Of a stretch of DNA of 41,392 nucleotides, positions 1 through 7,843 are shown piece by piece. Source of the stretch: Kitasatospora aureofaciens. GTDB taxonomy: Bacteria > Actinomycetota > Actinomycetes > Streptomycetales > Streptomycetaceae. The notes beneath the pieces were generated by a model. The model saw nothing but the letters and a program-made list of their open reading frames with translations. It did not search any database and was not told the origin of the DNA. The stretch spans positions 1 through 41,392 of the forward strand of contig NZ_JAHTKP010000064.1 in the NCBI RefSeq assembly GCF_019192735.1. The letters run 5' to 3'. The number at the start of each line of letters is the position of its first letter. The first letter of the stretch is position 1. The position numbers were made by a program, and so were the translations under genes.

Positions 1-417
1 ACCGGGGAGTTAAACCCGCCCACCCACAAGACGTCAATAAGTAAACCCAGAATGCCCCCAACCCTCTCCCACTCGTTATCTTCATGAACGCACACCCGAG
101 ACCGAAACCTGGAGGAAACTCCAAACAGCACCCCCGGCCGGGACACCACCAGAACACCGTTCAAGAACCGACCAACATGACGAAGTGTCAGGTGCACGCG
201 AAGAGCACACGAGACAGACACTGCGCAAGGAGGCGCGGAAGGGCGGTGCGGGAGGGCGGCGCGGGAGGGACAGGGAGGGACAGGGGTGGACGGAGAGGGA
301 CACCGTCGCCCCCCCGGGGCAACCGGGGGCCCGCGACCCACGAGGCGCAGCCCGCCGGTGTGGTCGGCGTATTGCTGGGCTGAACCGCGCCGGCTGAACG
401 ACGGCAGACGTCTGTAT
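1..417. other. No gene recognised
   Basis: I see no convincing gene here. The open frames on both strands are low-complexity Arg/Pro/Gly-rich products of high GC without recognisable domains. Around 265-305 there is a run of imperfect GGGACAGG-like units. The stretch ends at the strong hairpin at 418-457. The following 458-729 also lacks a gene and should contain the promoter of the regulator at 730. Confidence 0.5.
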
Positions 418-457
418 GCGGGCCTTCGTCTCGGGGAACCCCGAGACGAAGGCCCGC
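418..457. terminator. Long perfect hairpin, probable terminator
   Basis: GCGGGCCTTCGTCTCGGGG at 418-436 is followed by AA and its exact reverse complement at 439-457, a 19-bp perfect stem. There is no U-tract on either side, which is common for streptomycete terminators. It may terminate a gene left of the window or insulate the regulator at 730. Confidence 0.6.
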
Positions 458-729
458 TGTCTTCCGCACTGGTCACTCCCGCCGCCCCGCCCGCCCATGT
501 CAGCGCACGCAGGCGCAACAGATCGACGAAACCCGTGAACCCACCCTCGCCACGGACCGGCAACTGCACGGCCAGTCCCCGGCGTGTTGCAGACCTGTTG
601 CGACGCGCGTGATGACCGAGATTCGCACGCCCGGCGTAGTAGCGTCGTCACCCGAAGTCGCGCACACCGCTCGGCGGTTCACCAAGAACCGGAACGAACG
701 GGGCGGAGCGTTGGGAAGGGGTGGTGGGT

Positions 730-1077
730 GTGGCACGATCGCGCGCTGCGGCGCGGGTGATCGAACACCCGGGCGTGGAGGATCTCAGCATCCAACAAGT
801 ACTGGAGGCACTCGTCGACCCCGCACGCAGAACGGTCGTGTGCCGCCTCGCCCGCGCCGACACCCACCTCAGCTGCGGCTCCTTCGACCTGCCCATCTCC
901 CGCTCCACCTCCACCCACCACTTCAACGTCCTGCGCCAGGCCGGACTCCTGCGCCAGTACTACGTCGGAACCACCAAAATGAACGCCCTACGCACCGAAG
1001 AACTCGAACACCGCTTCCCCGGCCTCCTCACAGCCGTCATCAGCGCCACCAACACCGAATCCACCACCCCTGATTAG
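730..1077 (+). CDS. ArsR-like winged-helix transcriptional regulator
   Basis: A protein of about 115 residues with one winged-helix DNA-binding domain. The order is that of ArsR/HTH_20 regulators: a 'LEALVDPARRTVVCRLA' opening helix, an acidic/cysteine-containing stretch, then the recognition helix 'STSTHHFNVLRQAGLL' and the wing. The chosen start is GTG 730, eight bases after a GGAAGGGG Shine-Dalgarno at 714-721; GTG 721, 724 and 775 are in frame too. Many streptomycete relatives repress a neighbouring enzyme gene, and the next gene, convergent with it, is an oxidoreductase. That link is inference. No metal-binding cysteine pair typical of metal-sensing ArsR members is visible. Confidence 0.8.
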   Translation: MARSRAAARVIEHPGVEDLSIQQVLEALVDPARRTVVCRLARADTHLSCGSFDLPISRSTSTHHFNVLRQAGLLRQYYVGTTKMNALRTEELEHRFPGLLTAVISATNTESTTPD

Positions 1078-1088
1078 CCGCCGGCCGG

Positions 1089-2084
1089 TCAGTCCGTCAC
1101 GGTGATCACGATCTTGCCGCTCTGCGCGCCCGCCTCCAGGTAACGATGGGCCTCCACGACCGAGTCCAGCCCCTCGAAGACCCGGTCGACAGCCGGCACG
1201 AACGAACCGTCCGCCAGACCCGCGGCCACGAACGCCACTCCACGCCGCAACCGTTCAGCATCACGCGTCACCTCGTGCATCGAGTAGAAGCGGCTGGTGA
1301 CTGGGGCGAAGGTGTCCTGGCCGGGCAGAGGGGTGTCGCGCGGATCCAGGCGACCGTAGACGATCAGGGCCCCACCCGGAGCAATCGCACGGGCCAGCGT
1401 CTCTACGCCGGGACCGGCCACAGGATCGAAAACGGTGCGCACACCTCGCCCACCCGTCACCCCGTCCACCCGCGCAAGAAGATCCTCTTCACCCGTCACG
1501 ATCACCTCCGCAGCGCCCGCCGCAAGAAGACGGTCCTTCTTCGCGCGGGTGCGGGTCGCCGCGATCGCCACCGCGCCCAGGCGGCGGACGGTTCGTATCG
1601 CCGCGAGGCCGACGCTGGAGGCAGCGGCGGTGAGCAGCACGTGATCGCCAGGGCGCACATACCCGTTCTCGGCGAGGGCACCGTAGGCGGTCAGATACGG
1701 CATCCACACAGCCGCGCCCTGGACGGGGGTGAGCCCGGCCGAGCGGTGGACGACGGCACGAGCAGGGGCGAGCACGTGCGTGCCGTACATCGGGTAGTCG
1801 TTCTGCGAGAAGGCGGGAATCACGTCGACCTCGTCACCCACCGCGAACCCGGTCACATCCGCCCCGACGGCCTCCACCGTACCGGCCGCCTCATAACCGA
1901 GTCCCGCAGGCAGCTTCGGCTCCTCGAGGTAGACGCCGGAGCGGAACAGGACCTCGGCCCGGTTCAGACCGATCGCCGCCACCCGCAGGCGCAGCTCGCC
2001 GGGACCGGGAACCGGCAGACCGGTGGTACGGACGGTCAAGACCTCCGGCCCGCCCGTACGCTCGAAAACAACAACCCTGGACAT
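1089..2084 (-). CDS. Zinc-independent alcohol dehydrogenase / quinone oxidoreductase (MDR family)
   Basis: A 331-residue medium-chain dehydrogenase/reductase of the quinone oxidoreductase branch. It has an N-terminal GroES-like half ('GLNRAEVLFRSGVY', 'GYEAAGTVEAVG') and a Rossmann half whose 'AAASSVGLAAI' segment fits the NADPH-binding loop of QOR enzymes. The catalytic zinc ligands of classical alcohol dehydrogenases are absent, so NADPH-dependent reduction of quinones or reactive carbonyls is the likely chemistry. ATG 2084 is preceded by AGGGAG; the open frame runs further upstream without homology. It is divergent from the AraC gene at 2500, its probable regulator, with an inverted repeat and a TTGACA -35 between them. 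It ends 11 bp from the convergent regulator. Confidence 0.9.
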   Translation of the reverse strand: MSRVVVFERTGGPEVLTVRTTGLPVPGPGELRLRVAAIGLNRAEVLFRSGVYLEEPKLPAGLGYEAAGTVEAVGADVTGFAVGDEVDVIPAFSQNDYPMYGTHVLAPARAVVHRSAGLTPVQGAAVWMPYLTAYGALAENGYVRPGDHVLLTAAASSVGLAAIRTVRRLGAVAIAATRTRAKKDRLLAAGAAEVIVTGEEDLLARVDGVTGGRGVRTVFDPVAGPGVETLARAIAPGGALIVYGRLDPRDTPLPGQDTFAPVTSRFYSMHEVTRDAERLRRGVAFVAAGLADGSFVPAVDRVFEGLDSVVEAHRYLEAGAQSGKIVITVTD

Positions 2085-2149
2085 GGTGAACTCCCTTGCA
2101 GCGGCCGACGGACGACGGCGGACGGTACGGGAACCCACGAAACCCTCTA

Positions 2150-2184
2150 TTTCGAGAACTGTCAAACTTCGACATGTCTCGAAA
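2150..2184. promoter_or_regulatory. Inverted repeat with TTGACA -35 between oxidoreductase and AraC gene
   Basis: TTTCGAGA at 2150-2157 and its exact complement TCTCGAAA at 2177-2184 flank a 19-bp spacer. On the minus strand a perfect TTGACA lies at 2165-2160 inside the repeat, pointing to the oxidoreductase gene, about 75 bp upstream of its ATG; the matching -10 is poor. A protein bound to both arms would cover this promoter. The rest of 2085-2499 holds no gene. Confidence 0.55.
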
Positions 2185-2499
2185 CAGGAGATGGGATCGT
2201 GCCGTTGCACGGAAGTTGACCCAACGTCAGCACATCTGCCCCCCACTGCGGCCACCGGGCGGTCAGGTGGCCGGGCAGGCCGGCGTCGGGTTGCCCGGCG
2301 GGAGGGAACAGTCGCAGTCAATGGGCCCCGGGGCACAGCAGAACAGCCCCGGGGGGGCTCCCCCGAGCACCACCAGCGAGGTAACGTCGGTCATGGCGCA
2401 CCAACCACCCCTCGCCCCACCCACAACCAACGAAACACCCCCGATCACCAAGAGCGACCGCCACCACCGGTTCCCGCCCCCACCCGAACGGTCTGTCAC

Positions 2500-2928
2500 G
2501 TGCCCCGCGTCCCCCTCTCCGACCTCGTCCGGCTCCGCCAGGCCCGCGACACCATGGACCGCGACTACGCGCAGCCACTGGACGTGCCCGCACTGGCGCA
2601 GATCGCCCTCATGTCGCCGGGCCACTTCTCGCGCAGCTTTCGCGCCGCCTACGGCGAAACCCCGTACAGCTACCTCATGACCCGCCGGATCGAACGGGCC
2701 AAGGCCCTGCTGCGACGCGGCGACCTCACCGTCACCGAAGTGTGCATGGAAGTCGGCTGCACCTCGCTCGGATCGTTCAGCTCACGCTTCACCGAACTGG
2801 TCGGCGAAACGCCGAGCGCCTACCGCGCCCGCGACCACGAGCAGGACGCCGCGATCCCCGCATGCATCGCCAAGATCCACACCCGACCCGCCAGGAACTC
2901 AGAACCCAAACCCGCCACCGGACCGTAA
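2500..2928 (+). CDS. AraC-family transcriptional regulator, short form
   Basis: A 142-residue protein that is almost only the AraC DNA-binding domain: the first HTH around 'LDVPALAQIALMSPGHFSRS', the linker helix with 'ETPYSYLMTRRIERAKALL', and the second HTH around 'TVTEVCMEVGCTSLGSFSS'. It lacks the usual N-terminal effector domain, as in short streptomycete AraC proteins of this type. GTG 2500 fits the domain boundary, but no strong ribosome site is seen and the frame stays open upstream. The tail after about residue 110 is Pro/Arg-rich. It is divergent from the oxidoreductase gene and is its likely regulator. Confidence 0.82.
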   Translation: MPRVPLSDLVRLRQARDTMDRDYAQPLDVPALAQIALMSPGHFSRSFRAAYGETPYSYLMTRRIERAKALLRRGDLTVTEVCMEVGCTSLGSFSSRFTELVGETPSAYRARDHEQDAAIPACIAKIHTRPARNSEPKPATGP

Positions 2929-3001
2929 AGCCACCAGCGCCAACAACCAACCACCCAGCAGGTAGCAGGAGCAGAAGCAGAAGCAGCCCGACGGAGCGCT
3001 T

Positions 3002-3571
3002 CTAGAGCCTGCTGGTGTCGAGGGCCAGGTCGAACGGCGTCGGCAGGTGGATCGGCGTGCCGAAGGGGTGCGGTCCGTCCTCGGCGGCGTAGCCGAGGCG
3101 GGTGGGCTCGCTGAACAGGGTGCAGGTGCGGTTCTGGCGGTCGATCAGGAGGTAGAGCGGGGCGCCGTACTGGCCGTAGCGGCGGCGTTTGACGGTGCGG
3201 TCGGTGTCTGCGTTCGAGGGGGAGCTGACCTCCACGATCAGCAGGGTCTGGTCGGGCAGCAGGGCGCCCTCGGTCTTCGCGGCAAGGTCGGCCGGGACCA
3301 CCGCCAGGTCGGGGACGTACCAGTTCTCGCTGCCTGGCAGGTCGAGGTTCCCTGAGCCGGACACAAGGTCGAGCTGCTCCAAGCGCAGGGTGATCTGGCG
3401 GCGGACGACCCCGGCCGCGAATTCGCCCGCCCACGACCGCGATACAGGCGTAATGACTCCTTCGATGATCTCGGTACGGTCGCCCGCGACGTGGCGGATC
3501 GCGTACTTGAGTGCCCGCTCGGGGTCGCTGACCGTGCTGTGGTCGCCGGGGACGTCGGGTGCCGTGCTCAC
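3002..3571 (-). CDS. Uma2 family endonuclease-like protein (DUF820)
   Basis: A 189-residue protein of the usual length for Uma2/DUF820. Visible family features are 'ENWYVPDLAVVP' and 'LLIVEVSSPSNADTDR...KRRRYGQYGAPLYLLID', which carry the D...E-x-S and lysine positions of a PD-(D/E)XK-like fold. The family is very common and often multicopy in streptomycetes and cyanobacteria; its real role is not established, so nuclease activity is only a family-based guess. Start GTG 3571 follows AAGGAGA with good spacing; the longer frame has no homology. It is divergent from the kinase at 3862 and followed by no gene in its direction. Confidence 0.85.
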   Translation of the reverse strand: MSTAPDVPGDHSTVSDPERALKYAIRHVAGDRTEIIEGVITPVSRSWAGEFAAGVVRRQITLRLEQLDLVSGSGNLDLPGSENWYVPDLAVVPADLAAKTEGALLPDQTLLIVEVSSPSNADTDRTVKRRRYGQYGAPLYLLIDRQNRTCTLFSEPTRLGYAAEDGPHPFGTPIHLPTPFDLALDTSRL

Positions 3572-3830
3572 AAGCTTCTCCTTCCCTCCTGCAGGATCCT
3601 CCCCCAGATCGGGGCCTCGGGTGCGCCGAAGAGGCAGAGGACAGGGTGGCGGGCAGGCGGCGGTGTTCGGGCTCACCGCGGCACTGGGGTGCCTGGCCTG
3701 GGCACTCGTGCTCGACGGAAACGCCTGAGGCCGGCCGCCCTGGAACCGGGGCGGCGTGCCGCAGCCGGATGTCGGACGAACGACCAGGGAAGCCCTGGAC
3801 CAATGCAGCCGGAACCGGCCGCCGCAGCGG

Positions 3831-3865
3831 TACCGTCTGGCGTGAAGGACCGTGCAGGACCATGA
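3831..3865 (+). promoter_or_regulatory. Leaderless-type -10, micro-ORF and 20-bp duplication at the kinase start
   Basis: TACCGT at 3831-3836 looks like a -10 element placed for a transcript starting near GTG 3842. GTG 3842 opens a seven-codon ORF ending in TGA at 3863-3865, which overlaps ATG 3862 of the kinase. The first unit, 3842-3861, is 16/20 identical to the next 20 bases from 3862, so the start region looks tandemly duplicated. The overlap suggests reinitiation from the micro-ORF. Confidence 0.45.
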
Positions 3866-5469
3866 AGGACCGTGACGGACGGGGCGGGCGCGGCGAGGGG
3901 AGCGGCGGGGTGGAGGCACTGGGCGACGGGGATCCGCGGCACATCGGGGAGTACCGGCTGCTGCGGAGACTCGGCGCGGGCGGGATGGGCCAGGTCTACC
4001 TGGGCCGGACGGCGGGCGGGCGGACGGTGGCCGTCAAGACGGTCCACGCCCAGTACGCGGTGGATCCGGAGTTCCGGGTGCGGTTCCGGCAGGAGGTGGC
4101 CGCGGCCCGCCAGGTGGGCGGGCGGTGGACGGCCCCGGTGCTGGACGCGGACACCGAGGGCGACCGGCCGTGGGTGGCCACCGGCTACGTGGCCGGGCCC
4201 GCGCTGAGCACCGCCGTACGGGAGTTCGGGCCGCTGCCGGGCGCGGCGGTGCGCTCGCTCGGGCTCGGGCTCGCCGAGGCGCTGGCCGCGGTGCACGAGC
4301 GCGGGCTCGTGCACCGGGACGTCAAGCCGTCGAACGTGCTGCTGGCGCTGGACGGCCCCCGGCTGATCGACTTCGGGATCGCCCGCGCCCTGGACGCGGC
4401 GACGGCGCTCACCCGGTCCGGGTTCGTCGTCGGCTCGCCCGGCTATCTCTCCCCCGAGCAGGCCGGGGGCCTGTCGGCCGGGCCGGCCTCGGACGTCTTC
4501 TCGCTGGGCGCGGTGCTCGCGTACGCGGCCACCGGGGACGCCCCGTTCGGCACGGGCGTGAGCGCGCACGTCATGCTCTACCGAGTACTGCACGAGGAGC
4601 CCGACCTCGGAACGCTCGGCACCCTGGACCCCGAGCTGCGCGCGATCGTCGCGGACTGCCTGGCGAAGGACCCCGCGCACCGGCCGTCCCCGGCGCAGCT
4701 GCACGCGCGGCTCGCCGCGGGCGACCCCGGGGCCGCCACACGGCTGGAGCAGCGGGCCTGGCTCCCGCCGGCGGTCGCGGCCTCGCTCGCCGGGCTGGCC
4801 GTCGAGCTGCTCGACCTCGACGATGAGAGACCCGCCCGCCCCACCGGTCCCACGGGACAGTTCGGACCACCCACGCCCTGGCCGACCGGCCCGGCGCCGC
4901 AGCCCGCCTGGCCCGCGACCCCGCCGTCGCCGTACCCGCCACCGCAGCAGGCCGGACGACGGAGTTCCGGGCGGACGAGCGTCGTGATCGCCGGCGTCCT
5001 GACGGCCACCGTCCTGGGCACGGGCGTCTATCTGGTGGCCCGGCCCGACGACTCCTCGGGAAGCAGCCGGTCCGCCTCCTCCACCGGCACCGCCGCGCCG
5101 ACCTCGACCCCGGCCCCTACCTCGGCCCCAGCAGGCGCGATACCGGACGGGGTCCTCGGCACCTGGCAGGGCCGACTGGGCAGCCCGGCAGTCACCACCA
5201 AGGCCGATTTCCAGATCACCATCACCCAGGGCCAGAAGGGCGAGCCGGTGGCCGAGATCCGCAACAACACCGGCGCCGGCACGCTCACTTGCGACGCCAC
5301 CGCCAACCTGAGCTCGGCCACCGCCGACCGCGTCGTCCTCCGCACGGCGCCGGTGAACCCGCGCAGCGGATGCATCGCCGACCCGCACGACCAGGTGTAC
5401 ACGCGCAACCCGGACGGGAGCCTGCACCTCGTCGTCGCGGGATTCTCGGGCGATCTCCAGAGGAGATGA
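3862..5469 (+). CDS. Membrane serine/threonine protein kinase (PknB-like)
   Basis: A 535-residue eukaryotic-type kinase. The kinase domain spans about residues 30-290, with glycine loop GAGGMGQV (38-45), ATP-binding lysine K59 in VAVK, catalytic HRDVKPSN (151-158), DFG (170-172) and 'GSPGYLSPEQ' after the activation loop. A Pro-rich linker follows, then one transmembrane helix at about 372-394 and a Ser/Thr-rich stalk leading to an external domain of about 120 residues with two cysteines. No PASTA repeats are present, so the sensor differs from PknB proper. ATG 3862 is not preceded by a well-spaced ribosome site; it overlaps the stop of a micro-ORF. The gene stands alone, divergent from the Uma2 gene. 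Confidence 0.92.
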   Translation: MKDRDGRGGRGEGSGGVEALGDGDPRHIGEYRLLRRLGAGGMGQVYLGRTAGGRTVAVKTVHAQYAVDPEFRVRFRQEVAAARQVGGRWTAPVLDADTEGDRPWVATGYVAGPALSTAVREFGPLPGAAVRSLGLGLAEALAAVHERGLVHRDVKPSNVLLALDGPRLIDFGIARALDAATALTRSGFVVGSPGYLSPEQAGGLSAGPASDVFSLGAVLAYAATGDAPFGTGVSAHVMLYRVLHEEPDLGTLGTLDPELRAIVADCLAKDPAHRPSPAQLHARLAAGDPGAATRLEQRAWLPPAVAASLAGLAVELLDLDDERPARPTGPTGQFGPPTPWPTGPAPQPAWPATPPSPYPPPQQAGRRSSGRTSVVIAGVLTATVLGTGVYLVARPDDSSGSSRSASSTGTAAPTSTPAPTSAPAGAIPDGVLGTWQGRLGSPAVTTKADFQITITQGQKGEPVAEIRNNTGAGTLTCDATANLSSATADRVVLRTAPVNPRSGCIADPHDQVYTRNPDGSLHLVVAGFSGDLQRR

Positions 5470-5509
5470 CGAACGCGCGCCCCCGCCTGTCGCCGGTTAC
5501 CGTAGGCGC

Positions 5510-5857
5510 ATGATCAACGGTGCCCACGTCATCGTCTACAGCCGGGACGCGGAGGCCGACCGCGTCTTCTTCCGCGACGTCCTCGGCTGGCCGCACGTCG
5601 ACGCGGGCGGCGGCTGGCTGATCTTCAGGCTGCCACCGTCCGAGGTCGCCGTGCACCCGGCCGGCTCCCCCGCGCACGAGCTGTTCCTGATGTGCGACGA
5701 CCTCGACACGACCGTCCGCGAACTCACCGCGCAGGGTGTGGAGTTCACCGAGCCCGCCACCTCCGTCGGGTGGGGCCTGAAGACCGTCCTGCGCCTGCCC
5801 GGCGGCGGCGAGCTGGGCCTGTACCAGCCGCGCCACGAGGTGGCCCACAGCCTCTGA
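5510..5857 (+). CDS. VOC / glyoxalase-fold protein
   Basis: A 115-residue single-module member of the vicinal oxygen chelate superfamily: opening strand 'GAHVIVYSRDAEADRVFFRDVLGW', then 'ELFLMCDDLDTTVRELTAQGVEF', ending 'LRLPGGGELGLYQPRHE'. The final strand holds a glutamate that can bind metal, and His/Glu positions are partly kept, so it may be an enzyme or a small-molecule (drug) binding protein; substrate unknown. ATG 5510 lies six bases after TACCGT (5498-5503), the layout of a leaderless transcript, and there is no Shine-Dalgarno. It follows the kinase by 40 bp but probably has its own promoter. Confidence 0.85.
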   Translation: MINGAHVIVYSRDAEADRVFFRDVLGWPHVDAGGGWLIFRLPPSEVAVHPAGSPAHELFLMCDDLDTTVRELTAQGVEFTEPATSVGWGLKTVLRLPGGGELGLYQPRHEVAHSL

Positions 5858-5988
5858 TGGTGACGGCCGCCCGCACGCCGCCACCCGCGCGCCGTGTCTC
5901 GGCCGGGGAACAGAGGAGTAGCGTCGTGCAGTGCCGGGAAGGTAACGGTCCGTCATCTCACCTGCACCCCCGCCCGACAGGAACTCGT

Positions 5989-6744
5989 ATGACGATCAGT
6001 CACCACACCATCGGCACCGGCGCGCACAAGGTCCTGGTCCTGCACGACTGGTTCGGCACCAGCGCCGCCTGGGGCCCGTTCCTCGACCACCTGGACCCGG
6101 ATGCCTTCGGCTACGCCTTCCTCGACTACCGCGGCTACGGCGAACGGCTCGACGTGGCAGGCGAGTTCACGCTCGCCGAGATCGCCGCGGACGCGCTCGC
6201 CCTCGCCGACCAGCTGGGCTGGGACATGTTCTCGGTGGTCGGGCACTCGATGGGCGGCAAGGCCGCGCAGCGCGTCCTGGCCGAGGCGCCGCGCCGGGTG
6301 CGCAAGCTGGTCGGGGTGACGCCCGTCCCGGCGAGTGCCTACCCGCTGGAGGGCGACGCGTACGACCTCTTCCACGGCGCGGCGCACAGCCCGGCCAACC
6401 GGCGGGCCATCCTCGACCTGGTCACCGGGCAACGGGCGTGCGGCCGGTGGCTGGACGCGATGACGGCCCGCTCGGTGGCCGGTTCCCGGCCCGAGGCCTT
6501 CGCCGCCTACCTGGCCGACTGGACCACCCAGGACTTCGCGGCCAAGGTCACCGGCAGCCCCCTCCCGGCGAAGGTCTTCGTCGGCGAGCACGACCTCGCC
6601 CTGACCGCCGAGGTGATGCGCGGCACCTGGCTGGCCCACTACCCGCAGGCCGAGCTGGAGATCCTGGCCAACTCGGGCCACTACCCGATGTACGAGATCC
6701 CGGTGGCCTTCGCGACCGCGCTGGAGGCATTCCTCCGCGCCTGA
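5989..6744 (+). CDS. Alpha/beta hydrolase
   Basis: A 251-residue alpha/beta hydrolase. The oxyanion strand 'VLVLHDWFGTSAAW' opens the fold; the nucleophile elbow is GHSMGG (Ser near residue 85), the acid lies in 'FVGEHDLAL', and the catalytic histidine in 'NSGHYPMYEIP' near the C-terminus, so the triad looks complete. Length fits small esterases or C-C hydrolases; the substrate cannot be told. ATG 5989 is taken because homology starts right there, while the longer frame upstream is Pro/Arg-rich; a CAGGAAC site is just upstream. A TAGCGT sequence near 5920 could be its -10. Confidence 0.88.
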   Translation: MTISHHTIGTGAHKVLVLHDWFGTSAAWGPFLDHLDPDAFGYAFLDYRGYGERLDVAGEFTLAEIAADALALADQLGWDMFSVVGHSMGGKAAQRVLAEAPRRVRKLVGVTPVPASAYPLEGDAYDLFHGAAHSPANRRAILDLVTGQRACGRWLDAMTARSVAGSRPEAFAAYLADWTTQDFAAKVTGSPLPAKVFVGEHDLALTAEVMRGTWLAHYPQAELEILANSGHYPMYEIPVAFATALEAFLRA

Positions 6745-6919
6745 GTACAGTGCCCGGGCTGCGGGCTCGGCCGCGCGGGGCCTCGGGGCGTCAACGGCTG
6801 CGGGTGCGCTCGGGCGGCCGAGCCGGAACGGGGGCCGTCCTGGTCGTCGCCAGCATGGCCGGGCACCGCCTCATGTCCTGGTTCCATTTCGTGGTGCGGG
6901 CGCGGCCGCGCGGACGGGT

Positions 6920-7040
6920 TCACGGCCGGATCAGGACCTTCAGGGCCTCGCGCTCGTTCATCGCCCGGTAGCCGTCGGCGATGTCCTCCAGGCCGAGCAC
7001 GCGGTCGAAGACCCGGCCGGGGGTGATCGAGCCGTCGAGG
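6920..7040 (-). pseudogene. C-terminal remnant of a zinc-type alcohol dehydrogenase
   Basis: About 40 codons on the minus strand encode 'DGSITPGRVFDRVLGLEDIADG' and on to 'ALKVLIRP', the typical last segment of MDR-family alcohol dehydrogenases. Nothing upstream in frame continues the enzyme; the open frame there is antisense to the regulator at 7051. A neighbouring frame (7046-7063) reads RYIEEL, which could be a displaced bit of the same enzyme. The gene therefore lost its 5' part at about 7036-7050, exactly where the opposite gene also lost its 5' part. Confidence 0.7.
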
Positions 7041-7050
7041 CAGCTCCTCG

Positions 7051-7767
7051 ATGTACCGGCTGGAGCGCGGCAAGGAGACCCGGCCCGGGCCCGGCGTCGT
7101 CGACGCCCTCGCCCGCGCACTCCGGCTCGACGACGCCGAACACCATCACCTGCGCGAGCTCGCCGTCCGGGCCGCCCGCTACGCGCCCGAGCCCGCCCCG
7201 ACACCGAGCCGGACGGTGCGCCCGCACCTGAAGCTGATCCTGGAGACCCTGCGGCCCAGCCCGGCCTACATCGTCAGCCGTGCCATGGACATCCTCGCCA
7301 CCAACCCCGGTGGCCTCGCCCTCTACGCGGGCATCTCCGACTGGCCCTCCGCCCAGCGCAACCTCGCCCGCTACCTCTTCCTCCACCCCGCCGCCCACGA
7401 CATCTTCACCGACTGGGACAACCAGATCCGCGGCTGCGTCGCCCGCCTGCGCGCCCTGGCCGGCACCGACCCCGACGCCCCCGACCTCACCGCCCTCGTC
7501 GGCGAACTCCTCCTCAAGAGCCCCGACTTCGCCAAACTGTGGGACCGCTACGAGGTCACCGGCCGCAAGTACGCCACCAAGACCTTCCAGCACCCTCAGG
7601 TCGGAAGGATCACCCTCGCCTTCCAGGGCATGCAGCTGGAAGGAACCCCCGGCCACCGTATGGGCATCTACACCGCCGAACCCGGCACCCCCGACCACGA
7701 CGCCATGCTCCTGCTCGACCTGGCCGCCACCACCACCGAGCCCCGGCCGGCCGAGCAGCAGCGGTGA
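7051..7767 (+). CDS. N-terminally truncated HTH regulator with MmyB-like ligand-binding domain
   Basis: A 238-residue frame. It starts inside the XRE-type HTH ('MYRLERGKETRPG', 'DALARALRLDDAEHHHLREL') and continues with a complete MmyB-like ligand-binding domain (about residues 50-225: 'SPAYIVSRAMDILATNP', 'NLARYLFLHP', 'WDRYEVTGRKYATKTFQHPQVG'). Family members carry about 40 further residues with the first HTH helices; only SSS precedes the methionine here before a stop at 7024-7026. With half of its DNA-binding domain missing it is probably not a working regulator and may be a pseudogene. It stands head to head with the dehydrogenase remnant; intact relatives commonly control a divergent oxidoreductase gene, which this pair may once have been. 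Confidence 0.75.
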   Translation: MYRLERGKETRPGPGVVDALARALRLDDAEHHHLRELAVRAARYAPEPAPTPSRTVRPHLKLILETLRPSPAYIVSRAMDILATNPGGLALYAGISDWPSAQRNLARYLFLHPAAHDIFTDWDNQIRGCVARLRALAGTDPDAPDLTALVGELLLKSPDFAKLWDRYEVTGRKYATKTFQHPQVGRITLAFQGMQLEGTPGHRMGIYTAEPGTPDHDAMLLLDLAATTTEPRPAEQQR

Positions 7768-7843
7768 CTGCCCAACGCTCAGCGAGTTCCGCAACTCCGC
7801 GTGTCCGCAGTGGACTTGCCACTGCGGCCACTGCGACCCAAAG

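Noticed and set aside
82..651. Long open frames on both strands in 82-651
   Set aside because: Arg/Pro/Ser-rich low-complexity products with no ribosome site or domain; typical chance frames of high-GC DNA, and they cross a strong terminator hairpin.
6764..6824. GGCTCGGCCGC inverted repeat with 39-base loop after the hydrolase gene
   Set aside because: Arms of 11 bp are perfect, but the long loop and extreme GC make it weak as a terminator; not listed as a feature.
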